Of a DNA stretch of 64,000 nucleotides, positions 42,065 through 52,039 are shown in pieces (the first letter of the stretch is position 1; each line of letters opens with the position of its first letter). The notes under the pieces are model-generated. The model was not told the DNA's origin. It saw only the letters and a list, made by a program, of their open reading frames with translations, and did no database searches. A program made the position numbers and the translations under genes. The stretch comes from Bedellia somnulentella (Eukaryota; Arthropoda; Insecta; Lepidoptera; Bedelliidae). The stretch lies in NCBI GenBank assembly GCA_963576735.1, contig OY755174.1, positions 4,960,001 through 5,024,000 on the forward strand, in the 5' to 3' direction.

Positions 42065-44560
42065 TTTATATGTAGCTTACCATAAAGAACAGTTAACTGA
42101 TGAACAATATTAAAATAAATAATTTACTCAAACCCTACATCACTATGTGCACAGCTTTCAAAAGATGTTGATAAAACAGTGATATATCATCGACATGATC
42201 TTAATTTATGTATGCAAATATTTTCAGATACAATAATTTATCTGACACTTTGCGACGAAGGAAAGAAAATCACAGGCTGAGTCTGTTCATTACGCAGCGG
42301 TAGGGGCGGCGGCGACGCGGCCATTCTATTACCCTAACGACACCATATTACGTTTACCCAAAAATCTTTATGGCAGATACGGTCGTTGCGGCCCCAGCCT
42401 AATCAAGCCCCGTTCCGTAGGCAGCGATAAGTCCTTACTCTACACCAATTTACTTTCATGTTATTGTGTTTACTTACTCCAATACTGTTTATTCTACAAG
42501 GAACACCTGAAATTAATAAAACATTACTCACACAGCTATCGTTTAATTTGTTGTGACGAACGTCAAAGCCACGTGCATTGTGACGATATTACATTATAAG
42601 GGGAGATTGATGTTCAAGAAAAGCACGAATTTGTAAAAAGTAGAGGCTAAGTGCGAGGGGCGAAAAAACGATCGAAAAACGATGCCAATAGCTTTTCCAC
42701 CCGCAATTTCGTCACGCGTTTTACCGAACAAATGTGCCTTTAAGATTTGGCTTAACATATGCGGCGCACGTTTTATTGAAGGTTAAATTTGTTCCCATTT
42801 CCCGTATTATTGACTTTTATAAGCTAGCTACAGGTGTAAAGCGTTAATGGTTTGTGTATATTTATTGTTTGCATGCGAATTTGCGAGCGCAATTCATGTG
42901 CTCGTAAACACAGGATAGTGCACGAGTTACGAGCAATTTAGTGTCAATTTAGAAATCGAATGAAAGATTCGAATAAGCGGCAATTATTTCCATTGACGCA
43001 GTCAGTAAAGGAACATCAAGCGAATAGCTGTAGTTGCAGTTCCATTATTCGCCACCCTCTGGACCATTGGGCTTATTGAATCGGGCGATAAGGTGCCTCG
43101 GTAATTTCCTGCCATTTACGATCATTACTCTTCTCAGTGAACATCTAACACTGTGGTTAGAGCAGGAAACGTACGAAAAACTGGACGTCACGTCATCTAA
43201 TGGTGTGTGGGAATTGGCTTAAATTGTTTCCGGCAGAAATTCTTTTCCAAAAAAGTCAAGAGAAATTAAATTAAAATAACTAGACGGAGCCGCCATTGGG
43301 CTGTAACAACAGTTGGATATAGAAGTAAAATTAGTTCAGCCGTGCGTAATGCAGAAACAAAGGGAGAGGAGAGGACGAGCGGGTTCAAACTCGAATTTAA
43401 GATCGATTAGCGAGTTTCTAATTACGCAATTCCTAGCAATCTCTAATTGCGGTAGGAGCGCAGTATATTCCGCGTGACAGTGCGTTATTTCCCCGGAGGG
43501 CGGTAAAGATAGCGCGGCTGGTATGTGCCGCTGATGCACGAGCTAAAATTATTCAGTCGCTCCACTCGGCCATTGTTCTCAAATATTTTGTTGCTTCAAT
43601 TGTAGCTTGACATTAGTCTTTTTTGGTTCGACGCATGTCGTTTAGTGCGAGTTTATTTGAAGCGTTTTTGCTCTTATTCGTTTCAAAGACATCGTTTAGT
43701 TACGGTTTACAGAATGCGTTTGCAAATGGTTACAGCGTGGTGTTGTTTCAGTTATCTTGTGTTTTACTTTTTGTTATGGCACTTTAACTCACTTTGTTAA
43801 AACACGTATTCTTTGCTTAATGGTTTTTAGTTATGCTTTTATTTGCAAGTTATTTTTATGTTGCTGTTTTGGCAGAGCATTTTTGAATTACATTAAATTA
43901 AGCAATAAAAATGGGCAACGAAGATAACTGACCTACATATTTCTATTGTGAGAGCTGCTTCTATAATATAATTTACAATTTAATGGTTAAAATAATCTGA
44001 ATTTGAATGAATAAAAATTATATGTAAATAAAATGTGTATGGCAATAAGAATTTAAATGATAGTATAAAAAGAACATAGCCTTAGCTTCTAAAGCAGTAG
44101 ATGGGGGAAATATAATATTTTTACGTTATTCGTATCGCCTACTTTACGGTTACGCCTTTATCTGATGAGCATGAATGATAGTTTCTTAGTCTTGTGTGTT
44201 ATTTATATGTGTATTATGTATTAAAATATATCGTTAAGTTAGTATCGAATAATACAAGTCTTACTTAGTTTGGGGCTCACTTGATCTGTGTATAATATGT
44301 CCATATATATATTTTTATTATTTAGTTATGACTCAAAAATCAAAAGCCCTTCATACTCATCATATGCTACTCAAGTCAAAGGTGAGAACTAGTACTATTC
44401 TTAGACGACCTTACACTATCTAAACATTGTGTTTATTAGTTCTATTTCAAAATACGTCGCATGATTTACGATTGTAGTGCTTTGTGACATTATCTCCGTC
44501 TGCTATAAGTTTATTTCCCTTGAGTGCAGTGCTGTGTTGGTTTATCTTTGCTGATGTTAA
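42065..44560. other. Unique, partly GC-richer non-coding DNA
   Basis: About 2.5 kb without transposon relics. 42240-42420 and 42900-43560 are richer in G+C and CpG than the rest (for example GGGGCGGCGGCGACGCGGCC near 42304). This could be a host regulatory region or intron, but I find no frame I would call an exon. Confidence 0.4.
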
Positions 44561-44574
44561 AATTATTTTATTTC

Positions 44575-44636
44575 AGTGCGTCCGCCATGTTGGCTGCGGC
44601 TAGACGCGTGCGTGGCGGGACTCGCGATTTATTACG
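44575..44636 (+). other. Possible host exon (weak)
   Basis: A pyrimidine-rich stretch ending TTATTTTATTTCAG is followed by a short CpG-rich segment (TGCGTCCGCCATGTTGGC...). Two of three frames are open: one starts at an ATG (44587, MLAAARRVRGG...), the other runs from 44576 (RPPCWLRLDACV...). A GTGGGT that could be a donor follows at about 44635. This is the only spot in the window with splice-acceptor plus open GC-rich sequence. No homology recognised; it may be chance. Confidence 0.2.
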
Positions 44637-44735
44637 TGGGTCCATTGTTTGCGCATCGCTTTCAAACAACACTTTTCATTGTAACGCCCTTTAAAAAAAT
44701 ACGTAATGCTACTGTTTTTTTTTACTTGATTGTCT

Positions 44736-44986
44736 ATATTTGCTGTGTAGTGTCGGCTTAGAATAGCACTACCGCATTTCTTCCGGTGGGTGTACGTAAG
44801 AGGCGACTAACGGTATTGGGGCTTTTAAGGAATTTTTGGGCGATGCGGTTGGAGACCCATCACCAACAACCTTTATTGTACCATCTTTTCCCCACTAAAC
44901 TTTCCAAAAGTGGCTTAGGAAATTCTGATTCCTTAGCTCTGGCTACCCCTTCTAGGGGTTTATAGCCGTGAGTATATGTATGTATG
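44736..44986 (+). mobile_element. SINE-like repeat with 10-bp TSD
   Basis: Flanked by TTGATTGTCT at 44726-44735 and 44987-44996. Full length: GCTGTGTAGTGTCGGC head, GTGAGTATATG(TATG)n tail. Confidence 0.9.
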
Positions 44987-45106
44987 TTGATTGTCTTTAT
45001 ATGTTGCGGTTTTTGGGGTTATTGGATGATATAAAGTTGACTCGTCATTACCTCCTCATATTTCTCATACTGAAACTAGCATATACTCAAACGTTGAAAA
45101 CTCAAA

Positions 45107-45310
45107 CTTTCACGCCGAATATCCCTAAAGGGGTTGGCAAATGTACTAATAAACTCACATTTTGCTTGGACAGTGTACTCAAATGATAGGGGCAGGCCTA
45201 TCACCGCTTTGCACGAATGCACTGTCACATGACAAAGTACAACTTTGTCATGTGACAGTGTATTACTATGACAAAGTACAACTTTGTCATCTGGGTTTCT
45301 TCATGATTTG
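45107..45310 (-). mobile_element. Rearranged tRNA-headed SINE body with palindrome
   Basis: CACGCCGAATATCCCTAAAG, GCTTGGACAGTGTACTC, GGCAGGCCTATCACCG and AATGCACTGTCACATGAC are reversed SINE-body blocks. The GTCACATGACAAAGT segment is then reflected to form a perfect palindrome at 45220-45260 and partly repeated at about 45267-45290. Confidence 0.65.
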
Positions 45311-45447
45311 GGGAGCAAACCACAAAACGCCTCACTGCATGATAAGCGCATGTTCCAACCACATCGCTAACTTTGTTGTGTTTAAAAATTGTCTGGACTA
45401 ATAATTTGTATTTAATAATAATTATACAAGAATATATATATATATAT

Positions 45448-46230
45448 ATGCAAGAGATGATGAATGTTGCATGTAAGTCTTTTGTAAGAAAGGGAATGAG
45501 GGTGAATGTGGATAAGACCAAAACGATGGTTTTTGAGAGACAGGAAGATGTGACAGAATGCGTGATTGCGATTGATGGTAAGGATGTGGAACAGGTGAAG
45601 GAGTTTGTGTATCTGGGAAGTTTGTTTACAAGGGATGGAAAATGTGATGAAGATATTGAGAGAAGAGTGAAAAAGGGTAATGTGATTAATGGAGCATTGG
45701 ATAGTCTAATGTCTAGTCAATCGGTGTCCGAAAGGGCCCGAATGGCTGTGCATGATGCCGTTCTTGTTCCTACGCTTATGTATGGCAGTGAATGTTGGGT
45801 GTGGCAGAAGACGCATGAAGGCAGAGTAAATGCAGTAGAAATGAGGTGCCTCAGAAAAGTTTGTAATGTAAGGTTATGTGATCGTGTGAGGAACGATGTG
45901 ATTCGTGAAAGGTGTGGTGTAAAAGATGATATTGTAAGTAAGATAGAAAAAGGAATGTTGAGATGGTTTGGGCACATCGAGAGGATGGATGATAGGAAAT
46001 TGGTAAAAGGTATCTATAGAGCTAATGTGGAAGGTAATGTTAGTAGAGGACGGCCGCGAAAGACACACTTGGACCAAATTGAAAGTGTGCTCAAAAAGGC
46101 AGGCGTCCGAAGTATGAAGAATAAAAGAGCATGCATGAAAAGATTGATGGATGTAGACGAAGCAAGAGAGGTTTGCCAGGATCGTACGAAGTAGCGATCG
46201 ATAGTCTCTGCCTACCCCAATGGGAATTAA
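45448..46230 (+). pseudogene. RTE-clade LINE C-terminal coding region (longest copy)
   Basis: An ATG-initiated stretch of 249 codons to a TAG at 46192-46194. The TAG replaces the Trp codon of the family's KWRSIVSAYPNGN end, after which the frame continues to the natural TAA at about 46230. It covers the C-terminal third of the RTE protein after the RT core: VNVDKTKTMVF, VKEFVYLGSLFTRDG, RRVKKGN, LMYGSECWVW, LRKVCNVRLCDRVRND, MLRWFGHIERMDD and GRPRKTHLDQIE, a typical RTE layout. The upstream end abuts an (AT)n run, consistent with 5' truncation there. The tail is GTGAGAATATGTATG. It lacks endonuclease and RT catalytic motifs and so is inactive. Confidence 0.85.
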
Positions 46231-46249
46231 CGGCGTGAGAATATGTATG

Positions 46250-46420
46250 TATACGATTCACTTCAGAATTCTCTGAAGACTAGTTAAATCCTACGCGTTG
46301 TTTTGAAATTTACAGCCAAAATAATAGGTTATAATTAGCATAACTCAGACGCTGCGGTGGAGGTTTTAGTACTTCTACTATTTCGCAATAGTTTGAATAT
46401 AACTGTTTTATAGTTAGAAT
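46250..46420. other. Unique non-coding DNA
   Basis: No recognised feature. Confidence 0.35.
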
Positions 46421-46424
46421 GCAC

Positions 46425-46512
46425 TCAAGTTTCAAACGTGGCTGAGGAATTTCTTATACCGAAGCTCTGGCTACCCCTTCTAGGGGTTTATAGCTGTTAG
46501 TATATGTGTGTT
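46425..46512 (+). mobile_element. SINE-like 3' fragment
   Basis: AACGTGGCTGAGGAATTTC, AGCTCTGGCTACCCCTTC and GTTTATAGCTGTTAGTATATG. The 5' two-thirds is absent. Confidence 0.7.
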
Positions 46513-46514
46513 TG

Positions 46515-47010
46515 AAAGGCCGTAAGTATATTACTAAAATGATATGTAAAACAAGTAATTTGGTTAAGACAAGATAAATGCCATTTTCATTATCCCACAG
46601 CCTATAATTAACTAATGTTATTTTTATTAAAATTCGTATTGACTTAGAATAACAATTCCTAAATCACCCGATTTACTTTACTACCAAAGCCCTACCAAAG
46701 CGTAAAAGTCACAGATTTTAAAGTCCCCGTCGAGCTACTATGTAATATATATATCGTAAAATTTCTGCCAACGTCACACTAAAACTAGGTCTGTTTTATC
46801 TTGGCCGGCGTAAATTCCCGTTCCCGCGGGATTGCAATAAATAGCAGAAATCCCAAACTTCGTCCGGCTACTGACAGAGACAACCCTGATAAGAAATGCT
46901 TGTCCTAATAAGGCTTTCAAGGATTTTTCTGAAATTCTCGACTGCCTGTATTGTCTATATAACATTTACAAATCCGAGGACTCTTAATTTACACACTGTT
47001 TTATAATACA
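46515..47010. other. Unique non-coding DNA
   Basis: No recognised repeat or gene in ~500 bp. Confidence 0.4.
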
Positions 47011-47012
47011 AC

Positions 47013-47255
47013 CATACATACATATACTCACGGCTATAAATCCCTGAACGGGGTAGCCAGAGCTTTGGAATGAGAAATTCCTCAGCCACTTTTGGAAGAT
47101 GATTGGGGAAAAGATGGTAATAATAAATGTATTTGGTGACGGGTCTCCAACCGCATCGCCCAAAAACCACTTAAAAAGCCCCTATACCCATAGTCGCCTC
47201 TTACGATCACCCACCGGTAGAAAGGGCTAGTGTTATTCTAAGACACTACACTGCA
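47013..47255 (-). mobile_element. SINE-like repeat
   Basis: Full-length reverse copy: CATACATATACTCACGGC, GAACGGGGTAGCCAGAGC, GGTCTCCAACCGCATCGCCC, CGCCTCTTACGATCACCCACC, ending near ACACTACACTGC. Confidence 0.85.
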
Positions 47256-47352
47256 TTATTTTATAAATAAGTACAAAACGCCTATTACTTAAAAAAAATC
47301 TTAATCGCTTTACACATAACTGACAAGAAGGAATGGTATAGGGAGTTCTAAA

Positions 47353-47588
47353 CCATTACATACTCACGGCTATAAATCCCTACAAGGGGTAGCCAGAGCT
47401 TCGGAATAAGAAATTCTTCAGCCACTTTTGGAAGATGAGTGGGGAAAATATTGTAAAACAAAGGTTTAATGGGTCTCTTACCACATCTCCCAAAAATCAC
47501 TTAAAAGCCCTAATACCCTTAGCCGCCTCTTACGAACACCTACGGGAAGAAATGGGGTAGTGCTATTGTAAGCAGACACTACACAGCT
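47353..47588 (-). mobile_element. SINE-like repeat
   Basis: Reverse copy: TACATACTCACGGCTATAAA, AAGGGGTAGCCAGAGC, CGCCTCTTACGAACACC, GCAGACACTACACAGCT. Internal deletion around the GTTGGTGATGG block. Confidence 0.85.
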
Positions 47589-47685
47589 AACTCCAATCCG
47601 CCTATACTCCTATCATAATAAAATTCACACTTTGTTTTGTCACTGTCAATATTTTATATCCTTGTATATGATAACGACATGATTC

Positions 47686-47820
47686 ATCATCATCATCCAG
47701 CCCATAGACTATGTGATATAGGATCTAAAGATCTCTGAAACAACCAGTTCTATGCTGCCTCATCCAACGGCTTCCCGCGACCTTAACCAAGTCGATGGTC
47801 CACCTTGTGTGAGACCTACC
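47686..47820 (-). mobile_element. RTE-type LINE (second family) 3' end
   Basis: TTCATCATCATCATCCAGCCC, then ATAGACTATGTGATATAGGA, CAACGGCTTCCCGCGACC and TTAACCAAGTCGATGGTCCA match in order the widespread lepidopteran RTE 3' coding end plus (GAT)n tail, reversed. This is the best of three copies of this family here. Confidence 0.75.
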
Positions 47821-47824
47821 CACT

Positions 47825-48850
47825 CTGTGTTTTGAACTGATTACACCTTAATAACTAAAGTATAGATTTTCAGATCACACCATCGTTAGTTGCTTATATA
47901 CCATTTTAAGTCAAGTAGGAAATTTGTGTATTATAGTTAAGGTCAACCGAGTCATGTGACTGACTAGAAGAAAAATGACTATTCGATACGCGATATATAG
48001 AAGAACTATTCTGCTATCTGTGTGAATATCAAATCGTGTGATTAAAATATAGGTATTTAAAAACAATACTGCGTGTATTATCAATTTAATTTTTAATAAC
48101 TTATCCAACTACGACATTTTTGTGTAGAACTATATTTTAAGAATCAGTTTTTTTTTTATAACGTAGTGAGTTAGATTTTTACGAAATTGACAGTAATAAG
48201 AATCAATACAGGAATGAAAACATTCACTAAATTTTCTTTTTAATTAAGTGAAATATTGTTGATTTTGCACAAAATAATTTAGTAATATTTCTATAGTGCA
48301 AAATTTTCAAAAGGCTTTACTTCTACCTGAATAGATATCAGCAGCAGTCGTAAACTCGTATATTTGTCAGAGAGCAGTAAAAAGGTTTACGACCCCTCGT
48401 GAAATTTGGAGTAGAGATAGTCCTTTTTAATACCATTTTTCCTAAGTACGATAAATGCAATGCAAATTTATTTTTATCAAGAATGTCAACTTATAACACG
48501 AGTATGAATATAAATTACTTACCTATATCTCTGTTTGTAAAATGTGTTGCAAATAAAAATAGTAAGTTAACTTCGAGTATATTGACAGTCTTTGCTGACC
48601 TGAATACAAATAACGGGCGTGAGTATATGTAAGGAAGTAGAGATGTATAATAAAAATGACTTAAGATTGTCCAGAGATTTTATTTCGACTATAATTTTAG
48701 AAAGACTATTTCCTTGCAATAAAATCAAAGTTGCAGATAAATAGTATAAGGCATAACATTACAATCATAATCTAATATTATTTTGAACTGACCACCGATT
48801 TCAAAATATTTTGACAATACTCAAAAAAAACTCAAACTGAAAGAAAAACA
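47825..48850. other. Mostly unique DNA
   Basis: About 1 kb without a gene. Near 48585-48632, TTGACAGTCTTTGCTGACC and GGGCGTGAGTATATG look like a worn RTE LINE tail. Confidence 0.4.
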
Positions 48851-48851
48851 A

Positions 48852-49040
48852 AAATTAGAAATTCCTCAGCCACATTTGGAATGTTGAGTGGAGAAAAGAT
48901 GGTAAAATAAAGGTTGTTGATGATAGGTCTCCAACCGCATCGCCCAAAAATCCCTTCAAACCCCAATACCGTTAGTCGAATCTTACATACACCCACCGGA
49001 AAAAATGGGGTAGTGCTTTTCTAAGCTGACACCATACAGC
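48852..49040 (-). mobile_element. SINE-like repeat, 3' end truncated
   Basis: Starts within TTAGAAATTCCTCAGCC, continues GGTCTCCAACCGCATCGCCC and TTACATACACCCACCGG, and ends at the head (GACACCATACAGC). The (TATG)n tail is missing. Confidence 0.8.
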
Positions 49041-50036
49041 ACATTCTTTTACATGGTTTTATATAATGCTCTTCATTACTAGGCACTCAGCGAGACATCT
49101 TATATAGGAACTAGCTTTTTGCCCGCGACTACGTCCGCGTGGACTACATTTTTTGCATCCAGTTTACATCCAAAATACCAAAACACTATCTAACTACACT
49201 AACTTCTGTTTCTTTTTATTTATATTCCCGTGGGCGTTGTAATAGATGTAAAGAACATTGAGACTTTTTAAGTGATTATTGGGCGATGCAGTTGGACGGT
49301 TGGACGGACCACATTCAACTTTCAAAAGTGGATAAAGAATTACTATCTCTGGAGCTGTGGCTACCCTTTTTTGGGATTTATAGCCGTTAACTAGTATATT
49401 CTCATGATTGATTGATGGATGAATTTCATACATTCTTTTTTGTAGTTGTTATATCAGTCAATCGCATCAAGATTCAAATTTCTAGATACATTGTATTTAT
49501 AGATCAAAAATCTGTATAATATATTTCAATCTCTTAGGGGATGAGTTCCAAAAAACCTTTTTAATTGTTCATAAGAAACATGAAACAAACCATTTTGTGA
49601 CCAAGTTTCTATGTTCAAAAATGAAAATATCTTGAGTAAGTATGGATAGCAGTTTGGCGACCCGGTGCTTCCCCCTACACTGACTGTTGGTGATGTGTGA
49701 GAGATTGCAATCATCGGTCAACAGATGATGTTACTGAATTAACATTGAGATATTTACTATTATTTACAAACTATACATTCTGAGGCTTAAACAGAATATT
49801 AATTTATGCGTAAGTAAAGTATAATATATCTATGAGAATATTAGTTAAAAATAGTTAAATAAACAAAAGTTATAAACATATTCTCAAACCTACCAAATGA
49901 ATACGCAAAATTCATACAATATGCTTTCAATTATCTTTATTCATACATATTCGCATAGTTGAATGTGAAAAAGAAGGATTAGTGCATTTTATTATTCTAA
50001 CCTAACACAAAAGCAAAAAAGTCTCAAAAAGACTTT

Positions 50037-50108
50037 AATCACCCGGGATTCGAACCTGGGTCATCCGTTAGTTCAGTTTTAACCAATCGGTATACAGCTA
50101 CGCCACAA
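50037..50108 (-). repeat. tRNA-like sequence, tandem copy 1
   Basis: The minus strand reads GTGGCGTAGCTGTATACCG (A-box region) and GGTTCGAATCC (perfect B box). The T stem has one A-C mismatch and the D and anticodon arms are irregular. Looks like a tRNA-derived SINE head or pseudogene rather than a tRNA gene. Confidence 0.5.
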
Positions 50109-50180
50109 AAACATTAGTAATGATGTCAAATTTGTGATATGGTATATACCTAGTAGCCATACTATTGACAAACAATTAAA

Positions 50181-50427
50181 TACATACATACATATACTCA
50201 CGGCTATAAATCCCTAGAAGAAGTAGCCAGAGCTAAGGAACTTGAAGTTCCTCAGCCACTTTTGGAAGTTGCGTCGGGAAAAGATAGTGAAATAAAGGTT
50301 GTTGGTGATGGGTCTCCAACCACATCGCCCAAAAATCCCTTAAAAGCCCCAATACCGTAAGTCGCCTCTTACGTACACCCACCGGAAGAAATGGGGTAGT
50401 GTTATTCTAAGCCGACACTAGACAGCA
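50181..50427 (-). mobile_element. SINE-like repeat, tandem copy 1
   Basis: TACATACATACATATACTCA tail, AGAAGTAGCCAGAGC, GGTCTCCAACCACATCGCCC, to GACACTAGACAGC. Complete. Confidence 0.9.
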
Positions 50428-50908
50428 ATTCATTAAATGGACATTTATTTTGATGAAAATGGATAAAACCCTTATTTTTTTCAAAAAGACTATTAATAAA
50501 GAGTCTGATAAAATCGGTCGATGAAAAAATTAATCGTGTAAATATGGGGAGCAATAAGTTGGTGATGTGAGAGAGATTGCAATCATCGGCCAATAGATGG
50601 CGGTACTGGATTAAAATTGAGATATTTACTATTATTTACAAACTATACATTCTGAGGCTTAAACAGAATATTAATTTATGCGTAAGTAAAGTATAATATA
50701 TCTATGAGAATATTAGTTAAAAATAGTTAAATAAACAAAAGTTATAAACATATTCTCAAACCTACCAAATGAATACGCAAAATTCATACAATATGCTTTC
50801 AATTATCTTTATTCATACATATTCGCATAGTTGAATGTGAAAAAGAAGGATTAGTGCATTTTATTATTCTAACCTAACACAAAAGCAAAAAAGTCTCAAA
50901 AAGACTTT

Positions 50909-50980
50909 AATCACCCGGGATTCGAACCTGGGTCATCCGTTAGTTCAGTTTTAACCAATCGGTATACAGCTACGCCACAA
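50909..50980 (-). repeat. tRNA-like sequence, tandem copy 2
   Basis: Identical to 50037-50108, 872 bp downstream. Confidence 0.5.
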
Positions 50981-51052
50981 AAACATTAGTAATGATGTCA
51001 AATTTGTGATATGGTATATACCTAGTAGCCATACTATTGACAAACAACTAAA

Positions 51053-51299
51053 TACATACATACATATACTCACGGCTATAAATCCCTAGAAGAAGTAGCC
51101 AGAGCTAAGGAACTTGAAGTTCCTCAGCCACTTTTGGAAGTTGCGTCCGGAAAAGATAGTGAAATAAAGGTTGTTGGTGATGGGTCTCCAACCACATCGC
51201 CCAAAAATCCCTTAAAAGCCCCAATACCGTTAGTCGCCTCTTACGTACACCCACCGGAAGAAATGGGGTAGTGTTATTCTAAGCCGACACTAGACAGCA
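51053..51299 (-). mobile_element. SINE-like repeat, tandem copy 2
   Basis: Copy of 50181-50427 with a few substitutions (for example GCGTCCGG versus GCGTCGGG). Confidence 0.9.
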
Positions 51300-51569
51300 A
51301 TTCATTAAATGGACATTTATTTTGATGAAAATGGATAAAACCCTTATTTTTTTCAAAAACACTATTAATGAAGAGTCTGATAAAGTCGGTCGATGAAAAA
51401 ATTAATCGTGTAAATATGGGGAACCATATAAAAGTTATGTTTTTTTATGCTCCTGTGGGAACCCTTGCGATATCCGGGATAAATTATATCCTATATGTTG
51501 GCCAGGTGTATAACCTACATTCATGCCTGATCAAGATCAGTCTGGTAGAATTAACGTGATGAATGGACA

Positions 51570-51570
51570 T

Positions 51571-51604
<34 letters not shown>
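51570..51604. repeat. (GACA)n microsatellite
   Basis: Nine tandem ACAG/GACA units within the Helitron 5'-end region. Shorter runs lie at the same relative place in 13-914 and 58024-59335. Confidence 0.95.
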
Positions 51605-51605
<1 letters not shown>

Positions 51606-51631
51606 TTTTTTCAAAAATAGCAAATTTGGCT

Positions 51632-51995
51632 TCAGTATCGAAAATAAAACATTTCACCGGTTTTTATTTTTTTTTCTTCAATGTACAGTTTTGACCTCGT
51701 TACAGTCTTATTATAGTATAGATGTCGTCTACGCAGACATATTCGAGAGCAGAAAACAATTTTATAATAAATAGTTAATACACTCATAACACCAGGAAAA
51801 ACACATACCACTCCAGACACCGACCTCACCGGCGAGATCGAAGGACCCCAATTTAGAACCTCCCTTTGCTTGCCACTGGCATATAGGCTTCCCGACAGAC
51901 GCGAGAGTTCGCACTGTATGACATAAGCCTTCCGCTTGGTCACCTTGTTAGGGCTCCGTTCCCCCTCTATCCGATTCAGCTTAGGTTATCCTTTG
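51632..51995 (-). other. Open frame of unknown nature next to Helitron end
   Basis: The frame is open from just after a TAA near 51996 and reads PKLNRIEGERSPNKVTKRK.., then CELSRLSGSLYASGKQREVL. No ATG marks the start, and the last ~90 bp overlap the Helitron terminus. The segment 51780-52035 is GC-richer than its surroundings and ends in a run of A's. No family recognised; it may be part of another repeat. Confidence 0.25.
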
Positions 51996-52039
51996 CCCTC
52001 AGCTTGCCAGCGGCAACCTAACCTTTCGAAAAAAAAACA

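Larger units (their letters stand above)
49688..51421. repeat. Tandem duplication, two ~872-bp units
   Basis: Units ~49688-50559 and ~50560-51421 are almost identical from ATTGAGATATTTACTATT (49744 and 50616) to GTGTAAATATGGGGA. The first ~55 bp differ much more (ACAGATGATGTTACTG versus ATAGATGGCGGTACTG). Each unit carries one tRNA-like sequence and one reversed SINE. Confidence 0.9.
49111..51722 (-). mobile_element. Helitron with mixed-type ends and internal tandem duplication
   Basis: Minus-strand 3' end: GCGGACGTAGTCGCGGGC..CTAG, as in 10321-12733. Minus-strand 5' end: TCTATACTATAATAAGAC, with the (GACA)n run and TTGGCTTCAGTATCG interior of the other subfamily (13-914, 58024-59335). Between them lie an old SINE relic (49258-49395), two 872-bp tandem units with a SINE and tRNA-like sequence each, and no coding sequence. 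Confidence 0.65.

Noticed and set aside
42240..42430. CpG-island promoter of a host gene
   Set aside because: Composition alone is not enough. No TATA/Inr arrangement followed by a supported exon was found.
50037..50108. Functional tRNA gene (two tandem copies)
   Set aside because: The A-box region is irregular and the T stem has a mismatch. It is embedded in a Helitron tandem repeat.
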